A stretch of DNA of 64,000 bases from JBAZWV01 sp041660225. Its GTDB lineage: Bacteria; Patescibacteriota; Patescibacteriia; 2-12-FULL-60-25. The stretch is taken from NCBI GenBank assembly GCA_041660225.1, contig JBAZWV010000001.1:186001-250000 (forward strand), in the 5' to 3' direction. The notes under the pieces are model-generated. The model was given only the letters and a program-made list of their open reading frames with translations, had not been told where the DNA came from and did no database searches. Positions within the stretch are counted from its first letter, which is position 1, and each line of letters opens with the position of its first letter. Below are positions 1 through 7,710 of the stretch, in pieces. The position numbers were made by a program, and so were the translations under genes.

Positions 1-76
1 ATGCCGCGAGCAATATCAAAACCAACACGACGGCCGCAAAAATACTCAAGACGCTCAAAACATTCTTTCCAATCAT
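1..76 (-). CDS. Partial hypothetical protein, N-terminal membrane segment only
   Basis: The reading frame opens with ATG at 76 on the minus strand and runs off the left edge after 25 codons. It reads MIGKNVLSVLSIFAAV and continues hydrophobic, so it begins with a signal peptide or membrane anchor. Its ATG overlaps the TGA of the upstream transporter gene as ATGA, so the two are probably translationally coupled and in one operon. Nothing can be said about the rest of the protein. Confidence 0.6.
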   Translation of the reverse strand, partial: MIGKNVLSVLSIFAAVVLVLILLAA

Positions 77-1128
77 ACGGTTTGATTCTCCTCTCCCCGC
101 TCCTGATGCGAGCGGTACAACTCACTCAGCACAACGGATATCGCGGTCGCAACCGGAATCGCAACCAATGCGCCGACAACGCCGAATAATTTGGCACCGA
201 TCAACACCGCAATAATGCTTGCAAGCGGATTCAGTCCCAACGCTTTCTGCATCAGTTTCGGTACGATGATGTGATTCTCAAGCTGTTGGATGATGACGAC
301 AAGGATGAGCGCGAGAAGTGCCTTCACCGGAGAATCGCCGAACGCCACGATGATGATCGGAATGCCTCCAAGGATCGGACCGAGATACGGAATGAATTCC
401 GTAAATCCTGCGAACATCGCGAGCGCGAGGGCGCTGTCTATGCCGAGGACAAGAAGTCCGATGTAATAGAGGAAGCCGATGGCGAGGCTCAAAATGAGTT
501 GGCTGGACAACCATTTACTGATTTTTACCTCGACCTGCAGCAGCACACCGACGATTTTTTCCTGATATGGATCGGGCACCAGATTACGGAACAGACGAAT
601 GGCTTCGCGATCCTGCACGACCATATAAAACGCCATCGCAAGAACGATGACGATGCGCGCGAATCCGCCGAAGAGATCCCCGATCGCCGCGACAAAACTC
701 GAAGCGGTTTGCGAGAGCTGTGTTTCAATCGTTTCGACGCTCGCATTCAAATTTCCCGACAGTCCGTATTGATCCGTGAAGTCACGCACGTTCTGCACCG
801 CGCTCGATAAAATCGTAATCGACGAGCCGATTGTTTGAGACAAACTGTTTACCTGTTGAAGCAACGTCGGAATGATGAGCGCGAATGACAATCCGAACAC
901 GGCAAACATCGCGACATACACGAGAATCACCGTGACGCCTTTTGGAATTTTATATTTCTCTCCCCAACGCGCGACGGGATGAACAACGGCTGCCAAAAAA
1001 ACGGCGGCCGCGAGCAATCCTAAAATGTCACGAATGAGCCACATGAACCATAACGAAGCGAGAAGGGCGAATACCTTCAAGACGGTCGACGTTTTTATCG
1101 TCACGCTTCGCTCTATTTCCTTTCCCAT
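73..1128 (-). CDS. AI-2E family transporter (PerM/TqsA-like permease)
   Basis: This 351-residue protein has the many hydrophobic segments of the AI-2E/PerM family, about eight expected. The C-terminal half carries family-like stretches such as GFTEFIPYLGPILGG and ENHIIVPKLM followed by GLNPLASIIAVLIGAKLFG. The family exports small molecules or ions; the substrate here cannot be told. I chose the ATG at 1128 because the frame upstream has no family-like residues and crosses the divergent smpB promoter. A TAGACT box lies 7 nt before this ATG. The stop overlaps the start of the next minus-strand gene by ATGA. Confidence 0.85.
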   Translation of the reverse strand: MGKEIERSVTIKTSTVLKVFALLASLWFMWLIRDILGLLAAAVFLAAVVHPVARWGEKYKIPKGVTVILVYVAMFAVFGLSFALIIPTLLQQVNSLSQTIGSSITILSSAVQNVRDFTDQYGLSGNLNASVETIETQLSQTASSFVAAIGDLFGGFARIVIVLAMAFYMVVQDREAIRLFRNLVPDPYQEKIVGVLLQVEVKISKWLSSQLILSLAIGFLYYIGLLVLGIDSALALAMFAGFTEFIPYLGPILGGIPIIIVAFGDSPVKALLALILVVIIQQLENHIIVPKLMQKALGLNPLASIIAVLIGAKLFGVVGALVAIPVATAISVVLSELYRSHQERGEENQTV

Positions 1129-1135
1129 GAAGCCC

Positions 1136-1141
1136 AGTCTA
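1136..1141 (-). promoter_or_regulatory. Putative -10 box for the AI-2E-type permease gene
   Basis: On the minus strand, TAGACT is preceded by TG and ends 7 nt before the ATG at 1128. A start site 6-7 nt downstream would give a leaderless transcript. No good -35 box is visible. Confidence 0.4.
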
Positions 1142-1169
1142 CACGGTCGTTTTCCGTCCGAACAGAGCG

Positions 1170-1178
1170 TGCTACCAT
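1170..1178 (+). promoter_or_regulatory. Extended -10 box of smpB
   Basis: TGCTACCAT fits the TGnTAnnnT form and ends 12 nt before the smpB ATG, so the 5' leader would be only about 5 nt. There is no Shine-Dalgarno sequence. Confidence 0.5.
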
Positions 1179-1190
1179 CGAACAAATCCA

Positions 1191-1643
1191 ATGACCGCGT
1201 ACGCCGAAAACCGCAAGGCAAAACACGATTATGATGCCCTCGAAACCATCGAGGGCGGGTTGGAATTGCTGGGTCACGAAACCAAGTCGATCCGGACGGG
1301 CGGCGCGAAGCTCACGGGAGCCTATTTGACGATGCGTAAAAATGAGCTTTGGCTCGTGGGAGCGCACGTTTCGGCCTATTCCAAGGCCGGTCCGCTCCCT
1401 GACTATAATCCGACCCGTGATCGGAAGGTCCTGATAAGCCGCAAAGAACTCGAGAGTTTACGCGGAAAAATCCAGCAAAAAGGCTTGACACTCGTCCCCT
1501 TTTCGTTGTATCCTCGCGGCCGTCGTATTAAGCTCTCTTTTGCCCTTTCTCGTGGCCGTACAACCTACGATAAACGAGAAAAACTCAAGGGACGTGATAT
1601 CGACCGCGAACTGCGTCGCAACCTCCATGGACGCGATGAATAG
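1191..1643 (+). CDS. smpB: SsrA-binding protein SmpB
   Basis: SmpB binds tmRNA and carries it to stalled ribosomes for trans-translation. The 150-residue product matches the family in length and order: AENRKAKHDYDALETIEGGLEL at the start in two blocks, then GHETKSIRTG, the GAYLTMRKNELWL strand region, NPTRDRKVL, and GLTLVPFSLYPRGRRIKLSFALSRG interrupted as usual by basic residues. The C-terminal tail is rich in Arg and Lys, as needed for decoding-centre contact. The gene ends 4 nt before the tmRNA gene it serves, so the pair is almost certainly co-transcribed. Confidence 0.97.
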   Translation: MTAYAENRKAKHDYDALETIEGGLELLGHETKSIRTGGAKLTGAYLTMRKNELWLVGAHVSAYSKAGPLPDYNPTRDRKVLISRKELESLRGKIQQKGLTLVPFSLYPRGRRIKLSFALSRGRTTYDKREKLKGRDIDRELRRNLHGRDE

Positions 1644-1647
1644 TTAC

Positions 1648-2046
1648 GGGGATGATCAGTTTCGACGATCGTATCTTTCGCAACATGCAGGCCGAGCCGA
1701 GATGACTCGTTAAACCGTCTCAAACAAGACAACTGCCAACGTCTTGAGCAAGGTGAAGAACACGATCGCTTCGGCGTTCCGCGTTTCCTCGCCGGCTTAC
1801 GCTCTCGCCTAATACTAGGCTGAGCCGATCCCCCGCTTCGCGGCCCGACCTTGCGGACCGGATCGTCATTGTTCGGGCTTGATCGTCCTCCCTCATATCC
1901 GGAGTGACGAAGACTGGCTGGATATGTAGGTGAAGGGTTCTGTCCGCTCGAACGCCCTTCGCCGAGATCCCTGAGCGGACCAAGCCTGTGACGAATGTTG
2001 TGTCTGTTGCGTTCGGACGGGGGTGCGATTCCCCCCATCTCCACCA
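1648..2046 (+). ncRNA. ssrA: Transfer-messenger RNA (tmRNA)
   Basis: The RNA rescues stalled ribosomes. Its 5' end GGGGATG pairs with CATCTCC at 2036-2042, followed by discriminator A and an encoded CCA at 2044-2046. The T-arm reads GGGGG-TGCGATT-CCCCC; position 55 of the loop is G instead of the usual U. The mRNA-like part is preceded by GACAACT, with resume codon GCC at 1735 and stop TAA at 1810-1812. The encoded tag is 25 residues, beginning ANVLSKVKNT and ending SSPAYALA, which is long compared with the roughly ten-residue tag of E. coli. It is a one-piece molecule, not permuted. No terminator separates it from infC, 38 nt downstream. Confidence 0.96.
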
Positions 2047-2084
2047 AAAAAATTCCTGACCACACCAAAAACCATTTCCATCCA

Positions 2085-2639
2085 ATGCGTATTCACTACC
2101 GCCGGCGGCAGCCGCAACGCGACCTCGCGCCACAGTATCGGGCCAACACCCAGATCCTGTCGCCCGAAGTCCGCGTGATCGACGAAAACGGAACCTTCTT
2201 GGGTGTCCTGAAGACCGCCGACGCCATCGCGCTCGCCAACGAGCGGGAATACGATCTCGTCGAGGTCTCCCCCAAAGAAAATCCGCCCGTCTGCAAATTC
2301 CTCGACTTCGGCGCCTTCAAATATCAAAAGGATAAAGAAACGCGCCAGCAAAAAGCGCACGCCAAGAAAGTCGAAGTCAAAGGCATTCGCCTGTCGGTGA
2401 AAATGGGTGAACACGACCTCGAGGTCCGCCGCGAACAAGCGCTGAACTTCCTCAAGGAAGGCCAGAAGCTCAAGATCGAAATCATTCTGCGCGGGCGTGA
2501 AAAAGCCCACGGCGAAATCGCCACGAAGCGCATCCAAGATTTCCTCGCCGCGATTTCAAAACAGTACACCTTGTATACCGAACAAGAAATCAAACAAGTC
2601 GGAGGAAACGTCTCAGCCATCGTCGGACGCAAGAGCTAA
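2085..2639 (+). CDS. infC: Translation initiation factor IF-3
   Basis: IF-3 keeps the 30S subunit free and checks start-codon pairing. The 184-residue protein has the N-domain (YRANTQILSPEVRVIDENG, GVLKTADAIALA, YDLVEVSPKENPPVCKFLDFG), a lysine-rich linker, and the C-domain (KVEVKGIRLSVKMGEHDLEVR through GREKAHGEIATK). I start it at ATG 2085 because the longer frame lies inside the tmRNA. No Shine-Dalgarno is seen. It heads the conserved infC-rpmI-rplT cluster. Confidence 0.96.
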   Translation: MRIHYRRRQPQRDLAPQYRANTQILSPEVRVIDENGTFLGVLKTADAIALANEREYDLVEVSPKENPPVCKFLDFGAFKYQKDKETRQQKAHAKKVEVKGIRLSVKMGEHDLEVRREQALNFLKEGQKLKIEIILRGREKAHGEIATKRIQDFLAAISKQYTLYTEQEIKQVGGNVSAIVGRKS

Positions 2640-2653
2640 ATAACCCCACTCCT

Positions 2654-2851
2654 ATGCCGAAACTCAAAACCCACAAGACCGTCTCCAAACGCATCCGCAT
2701 CACCAAGAGTGGAAAGCTCATGAAGCTCCACGGCGGACAGAACCATTTCAACGCCCGCAACGCCGGTAAGATCACGCGCAAGAAGCGCCGCGATCAAGGT
2801 GTCGCCGCCGTGTACGTCAAGAACATCAAGAGCCTCATGCCCAACTCGTAA
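2654..2851 (+). CDS. rpmI: 50S ribosomal protein bL35
   Basis: The 65-residue, very basic protein is a small structural part of the large ribosomal subunit. It starts MPKLKTHKTVSKRIRIT and contains the family block HFNARNAGKITRKKRRDQG. It lies 14 nt after infC and 25 nt before rplT, the usual order in bacteria. No ribosome-binding site is evident in the short spacer. Confidence 0.96.
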   Translation: MPKLKTHKTVSKRIRITKSGKLMKLHGGQNHFNARNAGKITRKKRRDQGVAAVYVKNIKSLMPNS

Positions 2852-2876
2852 TTAATCCGATTCACCTCCTACCTCT

Positions 2877-3215
2877 ATGGCACGTGTAAAACGCGGCACA
2901 CACCACATCAAGCGCCGCAAGAACATCTTGAAGCGGACGAAGGGCATGATGTGGGGTCGCAAATCCAAGATCACCCTGGCCAAGACGGCCATGACAAAGG
3001 CGGGCGCCAACGCGTACCGCGACCGCAAGCTCAAGAAGCGCGACAACCGCGGCTTGAACCAAATGCGCATCAACGCGGCTGCTCGCGAAATCGGCACCAC
3101 GTTCTCGAAACTTATGGGTGACCTCAAGAAGCGCAAGATCGAGCTCGACCGCAAGGTCCTCGCCCAGATCGCCCGCGACTATCCCCCGGTGTTCGAAAAA
3201 ATCGTCAAAGCGTAA
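2877..3215 (+). CDS. rplT: 50S ribosomal protein bL20
   Basis: bL20 binds 23S rRNA early in large-subunit assembly. The 112-residue protein is of normal length. It has the arginine/lysine-rich N-terminal extension (MARVKRGTHHIKRRKNILK, then KGMMWGRKSKITLAK) and the C-terminal domain with NQMRINAAAREIGTTFSKLM. It is the last gene of the smpB-ssrA-infC-rpmI-rplT run and is followed within a few bases by a strong terminator. Confidence 0.96.
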   Translation: MARVKRGTHHIKRRKNILKRTKGMMWGRKSKITLAKTAMTKAGANAYRDRKLKKRDNRGLNQMRINAAAREIGTTFSKLMGDLKKRKIELDRKVLAQIARDYPPVFEKIVKA

Positions 3216-3218
3216 TCC

Positions 3219-3248
3219 AAACCCCTCCGACCATCGGAGGGGTTTTTG
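3219..3248 (+). terminator. Rho-independent terminator of the smpB-rplT run
   Basis: CCCCTCCGA pairs with TCGGAGGGG around a 3-nt loop and is followed directly by TTTTTG. It closes the translation gene run and insulates the next gene. Confidence 0.9.
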
Positions 3249-3254
3249 TTTGTG

Positions 3255-3263
3255 TGATATTCT
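3255..3263 (+). promoter_or_regulatory. Extended -10 box before the gene at 3276
   Basis: TGATATTCT ends 12 nt before the ATG. It sits directly behind the rplT terminator, so the downstream gene starts its own transcript. Confidence 0.45.
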
Positions 3264-3275
3264 TCCCTCAATTCT

Positions 3276-3743
3276 ATGGGCGAACCAAACTTCAATCTTC
3301 CTCCCGTTTCCCCGCTTCCAAAAACCGGTGATGAGGTCAGCGGCCTCCGTCGTCGCATGCCGAACATCGTTCCGCCGAAAAACGGGGAGGAAATGTTGAA
3401 ACGACGGCAAGAAGAGGTGCGGCGCAATGCGCTGGAACGGGCGGCGAAGAAGATCATCGAAGATTATGCGATGAGACAACAAGAAGCGTACGAGAGCGCG
3501 CAACGGAACGTAAACATCGTGCACAGTTTCATCGAACTTGGCCGACTGGATACGGCCGCCGAAAAAGAATATCGCTTTCGACTGCTCAATAACCGAGATG
3601 AACTCGAAGGACTCGTTCGAGAGAGTCATCACCTTCCAGCATCTGAAGACCTGAAACGAACCCAGGCAGGTCTCACGCAAATGCTTGTACGCATCGAAGA
3701 CACTCTCGACGAAGCACGCAGACATATTGAAACTCGTCCATAA
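3276..3743 (+). CDS. Hypothetical soluble helical protein with the LPxS module
   Basis: I do not recognise this 155-residue protein. It has a proline-rich start, then is almost entirely charged helix (EEMLKRRQEEVRRNALERAAKK), with no signal peptide or membrane segment. Residues 89-151 align without gaps to residues 108-170 of the protein at 4854-5534: GxxD near the start, YR/FR, R[DE]xL, LPxSxxL, T and IE are at the same positions. The two are therefore probably paralogues in this part. The gene lies 28 nt upstream of the next hypothetical gene, which has its own -10 box. Confidence 0.7.
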   Translation: MGEPNFNLPPVSPLPKTGDEVSGLRRRMPNIVPPKNGEEMLKRRQEEVRRNALERAAKKIIEDYAMRQQEAYESAQRNVNIVHSFIELGRLDTAAEKEYRFRLLNNRDELEGLVRESHHLPASEDLKRTQAGLTQMLVRIEDTLDEARRHIETRP

Positions 3744-3753
3744 CCATCTTTAT

Positions 3754-3762
3754 TGTTATACT
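3754..3762 (+). promoter_or_regulatory. Extended -10 box before the gene at 3772
   Basis: TGTTATACT ends 9 nt before the ATG, so the transcript would be leaderless or nearly so. Confidence 0.5.
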
Positions 3763-3771
3763 TCGCGCAAT

Positions 3772-4839
3772 ATGAAACTCTCCATGTCAGGCGGGCCCAG
3801 CATGAACTTCGACGGCAATGCCGCGCGCAAGATCCCGGCCCCCGTTCCAACTCCCGAAGAACAGAGCTCAGTACGAAGAATCAAGAACAGAAAAGCGGAA
3901 CCAGCCGACACGGATATCGATATTCCCGTGATTGATGAGGTGGAGGAAAAACGTGCTTCAAGCGCACGTCTGAAGCCGAAGATGGCGCGTGTCATCGCCA
4001 AAGAACGTATCGAACGTGAAGAAGAACAAAAGATTCGCAATCTTCGAGAACAACTCATCCGTCCCCCGGAAGGCATTCTCGAAGGAGGACAGGAACTCGG
4101 AGAAAATCTTCAGAAGACAATGGAGCGCCGCAAGCAGGTGTCCATCGAAGAGGCGCGTCAGCTTCTTCCGCACGGTGACCGCGTATGGGAGCTTGTCGAT
4201 GGGATTTTGAAAAACGACAGCGTCCGCGGGATGTCGCTCGCCGTTACGGAGGAAAAAGAATTCCAATTCGACGGCCGCCGCTACGATCTCGCAACGCAGT
4301 ATGTCCGCATGCTTGCACGGTATCGAAAAGCGGCCGACAAGGGCGATGTTGAGGTCCGCAAAGAAGCGCTGCATCAGCTGACGGGACTCAATCGTTCGCT
4401 CGGTATCCCACTCAATGCCGAAATCGAACAGCACCTCGAAAAAGAAGATCTCGGATATGCGAAAGAACAGATTGAGATAGATGAGCTGGCTTGGCGTGCG
4501 CGAGAGCTGCATCCTATCCTTGAAGGAGGTCATTCCAGCCCTATGGACATTGCGAGTGTGGAAAAGCATGCTTTTGTGAAAAATCCTCACGACATGTGGG
4601 AATGGCTCGTCCGGCGTGAGCCCCGCGTTCCCGCAAAAGATGCCCAGATGATTACGGAGTATATTCTTCAGTTGGCTCGCGTAAATCAAGCAGCGCGTTT
4701 GGTTGATGCAAAAGCATACGATGAAGCTTGGGGTAAATTTTCAAAAATGAGTGAGGTGCTTGGCCTAAGCGGAAATGCGGAAATTCAGAAAGAAACGCTT
4801 GATCGGCCTGCGGACAAATACGAAAACCCTTGGAGCTAA
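3772..4839 (+). CDS. Hypothetical protein with two copies of a WE/LGL module
   Basis: This 355-residue soluble protein matches no family I know. After a disordered, charged N-terminus it holds two copies of one module, at about residues 123-222 and 258-342. Each begins with a turn such as VSIEEARQLL or MDIASVEKHA. Next comes a W-E pair (RVWELV, DMWEWL), then a long helix pair ending SLGIPLNAEI or VLGLSGNAEI. A third copy occurs in the protein at 6304. The N-terminal ADTDIDIPVIDEVEE also resembles ADTEIDFHPAMDEDEE of that protein. I use ATG 3772 because the extended -10 box lies just upstream. Confidence 0.75.
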   Translation: MKLSMSGGPSMNFDGNAARKIPAPVPTPEEQSSVRRIKNRKAEPADTDIDIPVIDEVEEKRASSARLKPKMARVIAKERIEREEEQKIRNLREQLIRPPEGILEGGQELGENLQKTMERRKQVSIEEARQLLPHGDRVWELVDGILKNDSVRGMSLAVTEEKEFQFDGRRYDLATQYVRMLARYRKAADKGDVEVRKEALHQLTGLNRSLGIPLNAEIEQHLEKEDLGYAKEQIEIDELAWRARELHPILEGGHSSPMDIASVEKHAFVKNPHDMWEWLVRREPRVPAKDAQMITEYILQLARVNQAARLVDAKAYDEAWGKFSKMSEVLGLSGNAEIQKETLDRPADKYENPWS

Positions 4840-4853
4840 CTGCTCGCAACGAC

Positions 4854-5534
4854 ATGTCCTCTCCCGAGGCCGCTCCGCGACATCAGAAAGAAGAGACCCC
4901 GCAAGGACGCGCAGAAACCGTCGAACGGTTTCGTTTGACGAATCGGCCGGAAGGACGGCGCGCGGTTTCGTCTCCCGCGCTGGAAAACGATGAAGAGATC
5001 ACGCTCGTACGGAAGCGGGCGGATATTGAAGATAGCTCACATCGTAAAGAGGCGTGGGATCGCATTCACTACGGAGAGAATTACGAAAATCTCAAGAAGC
5101 TTGAAGATTACTCCGTGACCACACAGAAAAACGCCTGGCAAAAACTCCAGGAGTTAAAGCAACGTGTTGCAAAAGGCGGCATGGACGGAAATTCGCTCGC
5201 GGCATTCCGGCAAGAACTGGCAAAAGATCGGGAGCATTTGATGCAGCTTCAACAATATGGAATGACGCTCCCCGACAGTCCTCGTCTGCGCGACACGTTG
5301 GAGCGCGGGTACAACGCCATCATTTCGATCGAAGAAGGTGTGCACGCGGCGGAAGCAATGCTTCGAAGCGACGCCGTGGGGAAAAACTGGTCACTTGATA
5401 CACACCCAGTACCCAAAAAAGGTCCAATTGATGCTGAATCAGCCGCATTGGCCAACAAATTCAACACGTCCGCAAAACAGATTGAGAAGAGCAAGAAAAG
5501 CATCTGGGGACGCGTGAAGGGCTGGTTTTCCTAG
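4854..5534 (+). CDS. Hypothetical soluble protein with the LPxS module
   Basis: The function of this 226-residue protein is unknown. It has a charged, probably disordered N-terminus containing NDEEITLVRKR, which resembles DEEVTLVKPK in the protein at 6304. A helical part follows, with residues 108-170 matching the 3276-3743 protein around LPxSxxL. The C-terminus is basic and amphipathic (KKSIWGRVKGWFS) and might touch a membrane or nucleic acid. The gene starts 14 nt after the 3772-4839 stop, so it is probably in the same transcript. The ATG at 4854 is preferred over a TTG at 4830 that would overlap the upstream gene. Confidence 0.7.
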   Translation: MSSPEAAPRHQKEETPQGRAETVERFRLTNRPEGRRAVSSPALENDEEITLVRKRADIEDSSHRKEAWDRIHYGENYENLKKLEDYSVTTQKNAWQKLQELKQRVAKGGMDGNSLAAFRQELAKDREHLMQLQQYGMTLPDSPRLRDTLERGYNAIISIEEGVHAAEAMLRSDAVGKNWSLDTHPVPKKGPIDAESAALANKFNTSAKQIEKSKKSIWGRVKGWFS

Positions 5535-5549
5535 AAACGTCAAAGAGGC

Positions 5550-5578
5550 TTGACATCTGCATGAAATGATGTTAAAGA
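5550..5578 (+). promoter_or_regulatory. Promoter with consensus -35 before the gene at 5626
   Basis: TTGACA at 5550-5555, a 17-nt spacer and TAAAGA at 5573-5578 make one of the best full promoters in the window. It leaves a leader of about 40 nt that contains a strong Shine-Dalgarno, unlike most genes here. Confidence 0.65.
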
Positions 5579-5610
5579 TGCATTAACCACGGTGCATTTT
5601 TTTGCGCTTG

Positions 5611-5620
5611 GGAGGAGGAG
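5611..5620 (+). promoter_or_regulatory. Strong Shine-Dalgarno deciding a GTG start
   Basis: GGAGGAGGAG ends 5 nt before GTG 5626. It is one of only two clear Shine-Dalgarno sequences seen and fixes the start of the next gene. Confidence 0.7.
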
Positions 5621-5625
5621 ATTTC

Positions 5626-6234
5626 GTGACACCGCCCCTTCAGAATCCAACATCGACCCAGAAGCCCCGACGAACGGATCTGAAACCAGACTTTGTCTCC
5701 GGGGGCAACGTGTTGCACTTCAGGAGATACTTCGACAAGCTGCGCGCGAACAACCATTACCAAAAAGTAAGACGGTTGCATGCGCTTCCAGCTCCTGTGC
5801 TGCTGTTCATGCCCGACATCGTCAGCGAGGCTGATCACGCGTACGTGTATCGCCGCGCCGAAAACTGTCTCGGGAAGATTGTCGAGTATTTCATGGCGAT
5901 CCCCGCGCCCCTTTCGGATGAGGGAGAAACGATCCTCAACGAACGGATCAGCGCCTTCAATGTGGAGATCTGGAAAGAAGCGCCTTACGGAACGACTCCC
6001 CATTGGCAGGTCATCCTGCCACGTGTGGATGGCCACACCCTCAACCGTCCGGCCAGGATCGCCTGGGATTTCAACAGTCCCTGCGAATCTCTCATGAGCA
6101 TGCTCGCACTCTCCATGCCCGACAAAGTGCTTCTCGACTACGAAAAAAAGTTTCTCAACGGACGCGTCCAAATCGTCGCAACGACCTGCGATCCGTCGCT
6201 GCCACGTCGATCCCAAGCCGCGAGAAGCGGCTGA
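5626..6234 (+). CDS. Hypothetical soluble protein
   Basis: I do not recognise this 202-residue protein. It lacks a signal peptide or membrane helix and is mixed alpha/beta in character, with stretches such as APVLLFMPDIVSEADHAYVYRR, WKEAPYGTTPHWQVILPRVDG and NRPARIAWDF. It lies inside the cluster of module-sharing hypothetical genes but has neither module. It differs from its neighbours in regulation: a full -35/-10 promoter, a leader of about 40 nt, a strong Shine-Dalgarno and a GTG start. A terminator follows 12 nt after the stop. Confidence 0.65.
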   Translation: MTPPLQNPTSTQKPRRTDLKPDFVSGGNVLHFRRYFDKLRANNHYQKVRRLHALPAPVLLFMPDIVSEADHAYVYRRAENCLGKIVEYFMAIPAPLSDEGETILNERISAFNVEIWKEAPYGTTPHWQVILPRVDGHTLNRPARIAWDFNSPCESLMSMLALSMPDKVLLDYEKKFLNGRVQIVATTCDPSLPRRSQAARSG

Positions 6235-6246
6235 CGAACCCCCAAT

Positions 6247-6279
6247 GCCCCATCAAGCCCTCTCGATGGGGCTTTTTTT
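6247..6279 (+). terminator. Rho-independent terminator
   Basis: GCCCCATC pairs with GATGGGGC around a 10-nt loop, followed by seven T. The next gene's -10 box begins 2 nt later. Confidence 0.85.
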
Positions 6280-6280
6280 G

Positions 6281-6289
6281 TGCTATACT
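6281..6289 (+). promoter_or_regulatory. Extended -10 box before the gene at 6304
   Basis: TGCTATACT ends 14 nt before the ATG, directly after the T-run of the preceding terminator. Confidence 0.5.
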
Positions 6290-6303
6290 TTCAACAACAT
6301 CGT

Positions 6304-7668
6304 ATGTCAGAACCAATGCGCGTTCCGTCTTATCCGGAACAAGAATCTTCCCTTCGGCGATCACGTCCGGCGGATACCGAAATCGACTTCCACCCCGCGA
6401 TGGATGAGGATGAGGAGGTAACCCTCGTGAAACCCAAGAAGACCTTGGAGCTTGTGGAGGATGAAACCGAAGCGGACATCGAACACAATCTTCGCGAAGC
6501 GGCGCGTCATGCGGATGATCGCAAAGAGCATGTTGAGGCGTACAAATCTCCGGTGCACAAAACATCCTCTCACGAAGCAAAAGTCATTTTGAATATTCGA
6601 GAGCAGATCAAAGAGCCGAAGCAGGAGGTTAAGAAAGATCCGCTTCAAAAACTCCAAGAAGAGCTCAGCGACAAAAACAACGAAGAAGGTAACATCCATG
6701 AAGAGCTAAACAGAAAAAAGCTGCGACGAGGTCCTGTTATTGGATTCTTTCGTTGGCTTTCGAAGATTACTGGTGGGGTAGCATCAACGACCGAAGAGCT
6801 AGAAATTCGTGAGCTCGAAGCTCGTCTCGAAGGTGTCAACGCTGACCAGAGTGCTCTGTTGGAAGAAATTCAGTCGATACAATTGCAAGAAAATCGTTCT
6901 CGCATTCAATCAGCTCGTGCCGGTATTCCACGCAAGGCAGCCATGACGCCGACGCGTGAACTTGAGCAGGATCGCGTGCGTCGTGAACAACGCGAGGAAG
7001 ACCGCGTCGCTGCGCAGAAACTTGAGACACCGACCGTTGGCATGACAGAAGAAGGCGCCGAAGTCGCGTACGGTCTCGCAACTCCGGAAGAGGCTCTGAC
7101 GAAGATGCGGAAACGAAAAGCAGTTGAACAGAAAACGGAAGAACGCGCGAAGGCACGAAAGGAACGTCAGGCGACTCCCCGTCCAGCCCCGGAATTGAAG
7201 CTTCCTGAAGAGATCACAGCAAAAGCGGCGGAATACGTCGCGAAACAGGAACTGCCTGCGATGAACATTGCCGAAGCGGCGACCATTCTTCACAAAGAAC
7301 GTGCGGCAAAACTCTGGGAGACCGTGAAAGACGCAATGAAGAAAAAACCGGAAGTGATGGTCGTTATCGGAGGATCAAACATCAACGTGCGCGAACATCC
7401 GGCGACGATCTACGTCTTTACGGCAGCCGAAGCGACGCGTGCGCAGCAGCAGGGCGATAACGCAGGCTACGATGCGGCGATGCAGAAAATCGAACGATGG
7501 AACGTTCTCCTCGGTCTTCGCATGGAAGATCTCGATACGATGCTGAATCCGGAAGTAACACCCGTAGCACCAGCAGCGCCGGAAGCTCCGACGAAATTGA
7601 ATCGTATGCGCGGTCGAGACAGCCGAGGACAAACGACCAACCGTAGCAACACGCGTTTCCGTTTCTAA
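6304..7668 (+). CDS. Hypothetical charged protein with one WE/LGL module
   Basis: This 454-residue protein of unknown function is dominated by Glu, Lys and Arg and is likely coiled-coil between about residues 160 and 320. Residues 320-420 form one copy of the module seen twice in the 3772-4839 protein: MNIAEAATILHKERAAKLW with the following ETV, then a helix pair ending NVLLGL. The N-terminus shares ADTEIDFHPAMDEDEE and the middle shares ILNIREQIKEP with that protein. A short hydrophobic patch, PVIGFFRWLSKITGGVA, lies near residue 140. The tail is arginine-rich. I use ATG 6304, not the GTG at 6280 that falls inside the promoter. Confidence 0.7.
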   Translation: MSEPMRVPSYPEQESSLRRSRPADTEIDFHPAMDEDEEVTLVKPKKTLELVEDETEADIEHNLREAARHADDRKEHVEAYKSPVHKTSSHEAKVILNIREQIKEPKQEVKKDPLQKLQEELSDKNNEEGNIHEELNRKKLRRGPVIGFFRWLSKITGGVASTTEELEIRELEARLEGVNADQSALLEEIQSIQLQENRSRIQSARAGIPRKAAMTPTRELEQDRVRREQREEDRVAAQKLETPTVGMTEEGAEVAYGLATPEEALTKMRKRKAVEQKTEERAKARKERQATPRPAPELKLPEEITAKAAEYVAKQELPAMNIAEAATILHKERAAKLWETVKDAMKKKPEVMVVIGGSNINVREHPATIYVFTAAEATRAQQQGDNAGYDAAMQKIERWNVLLGLRMEDLDTMLNPEVTPVAPAAPEAPTKLNRMRGRDSRGQTTNRSNTRFRF

Positions 7669-7670
7669 TA

Positions 7671-7709
7671 AAAAACGTAAGGGCAATTCATGAATTGCCC
7701 CTACGTTTT
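7671..7709. terminator. Bidirectional terminator between convergent genes
   Basis: A long inverted repeat (AAACGTA, then GGGCAATT, loop CATG, AATTGCCC, TACGTTT) is flanked by an A-run and a T-run. It can stop both the plus-strand gene and thrS. Confidence 0.85.
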
Positions 7710-7710
7710 T

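Noticed and set aside
1893..2537. Minus-strand open frame over tmRNA and infC
   Set aside because: It overlaps a structural RNA and infC; no support as a protein.
2862..3725. Long minus-strand open frame antisense to rplT and the next gene
   Set aside because: It is a shadow of real genes on the other strand; the translation shows no domain and crosses a terminator.
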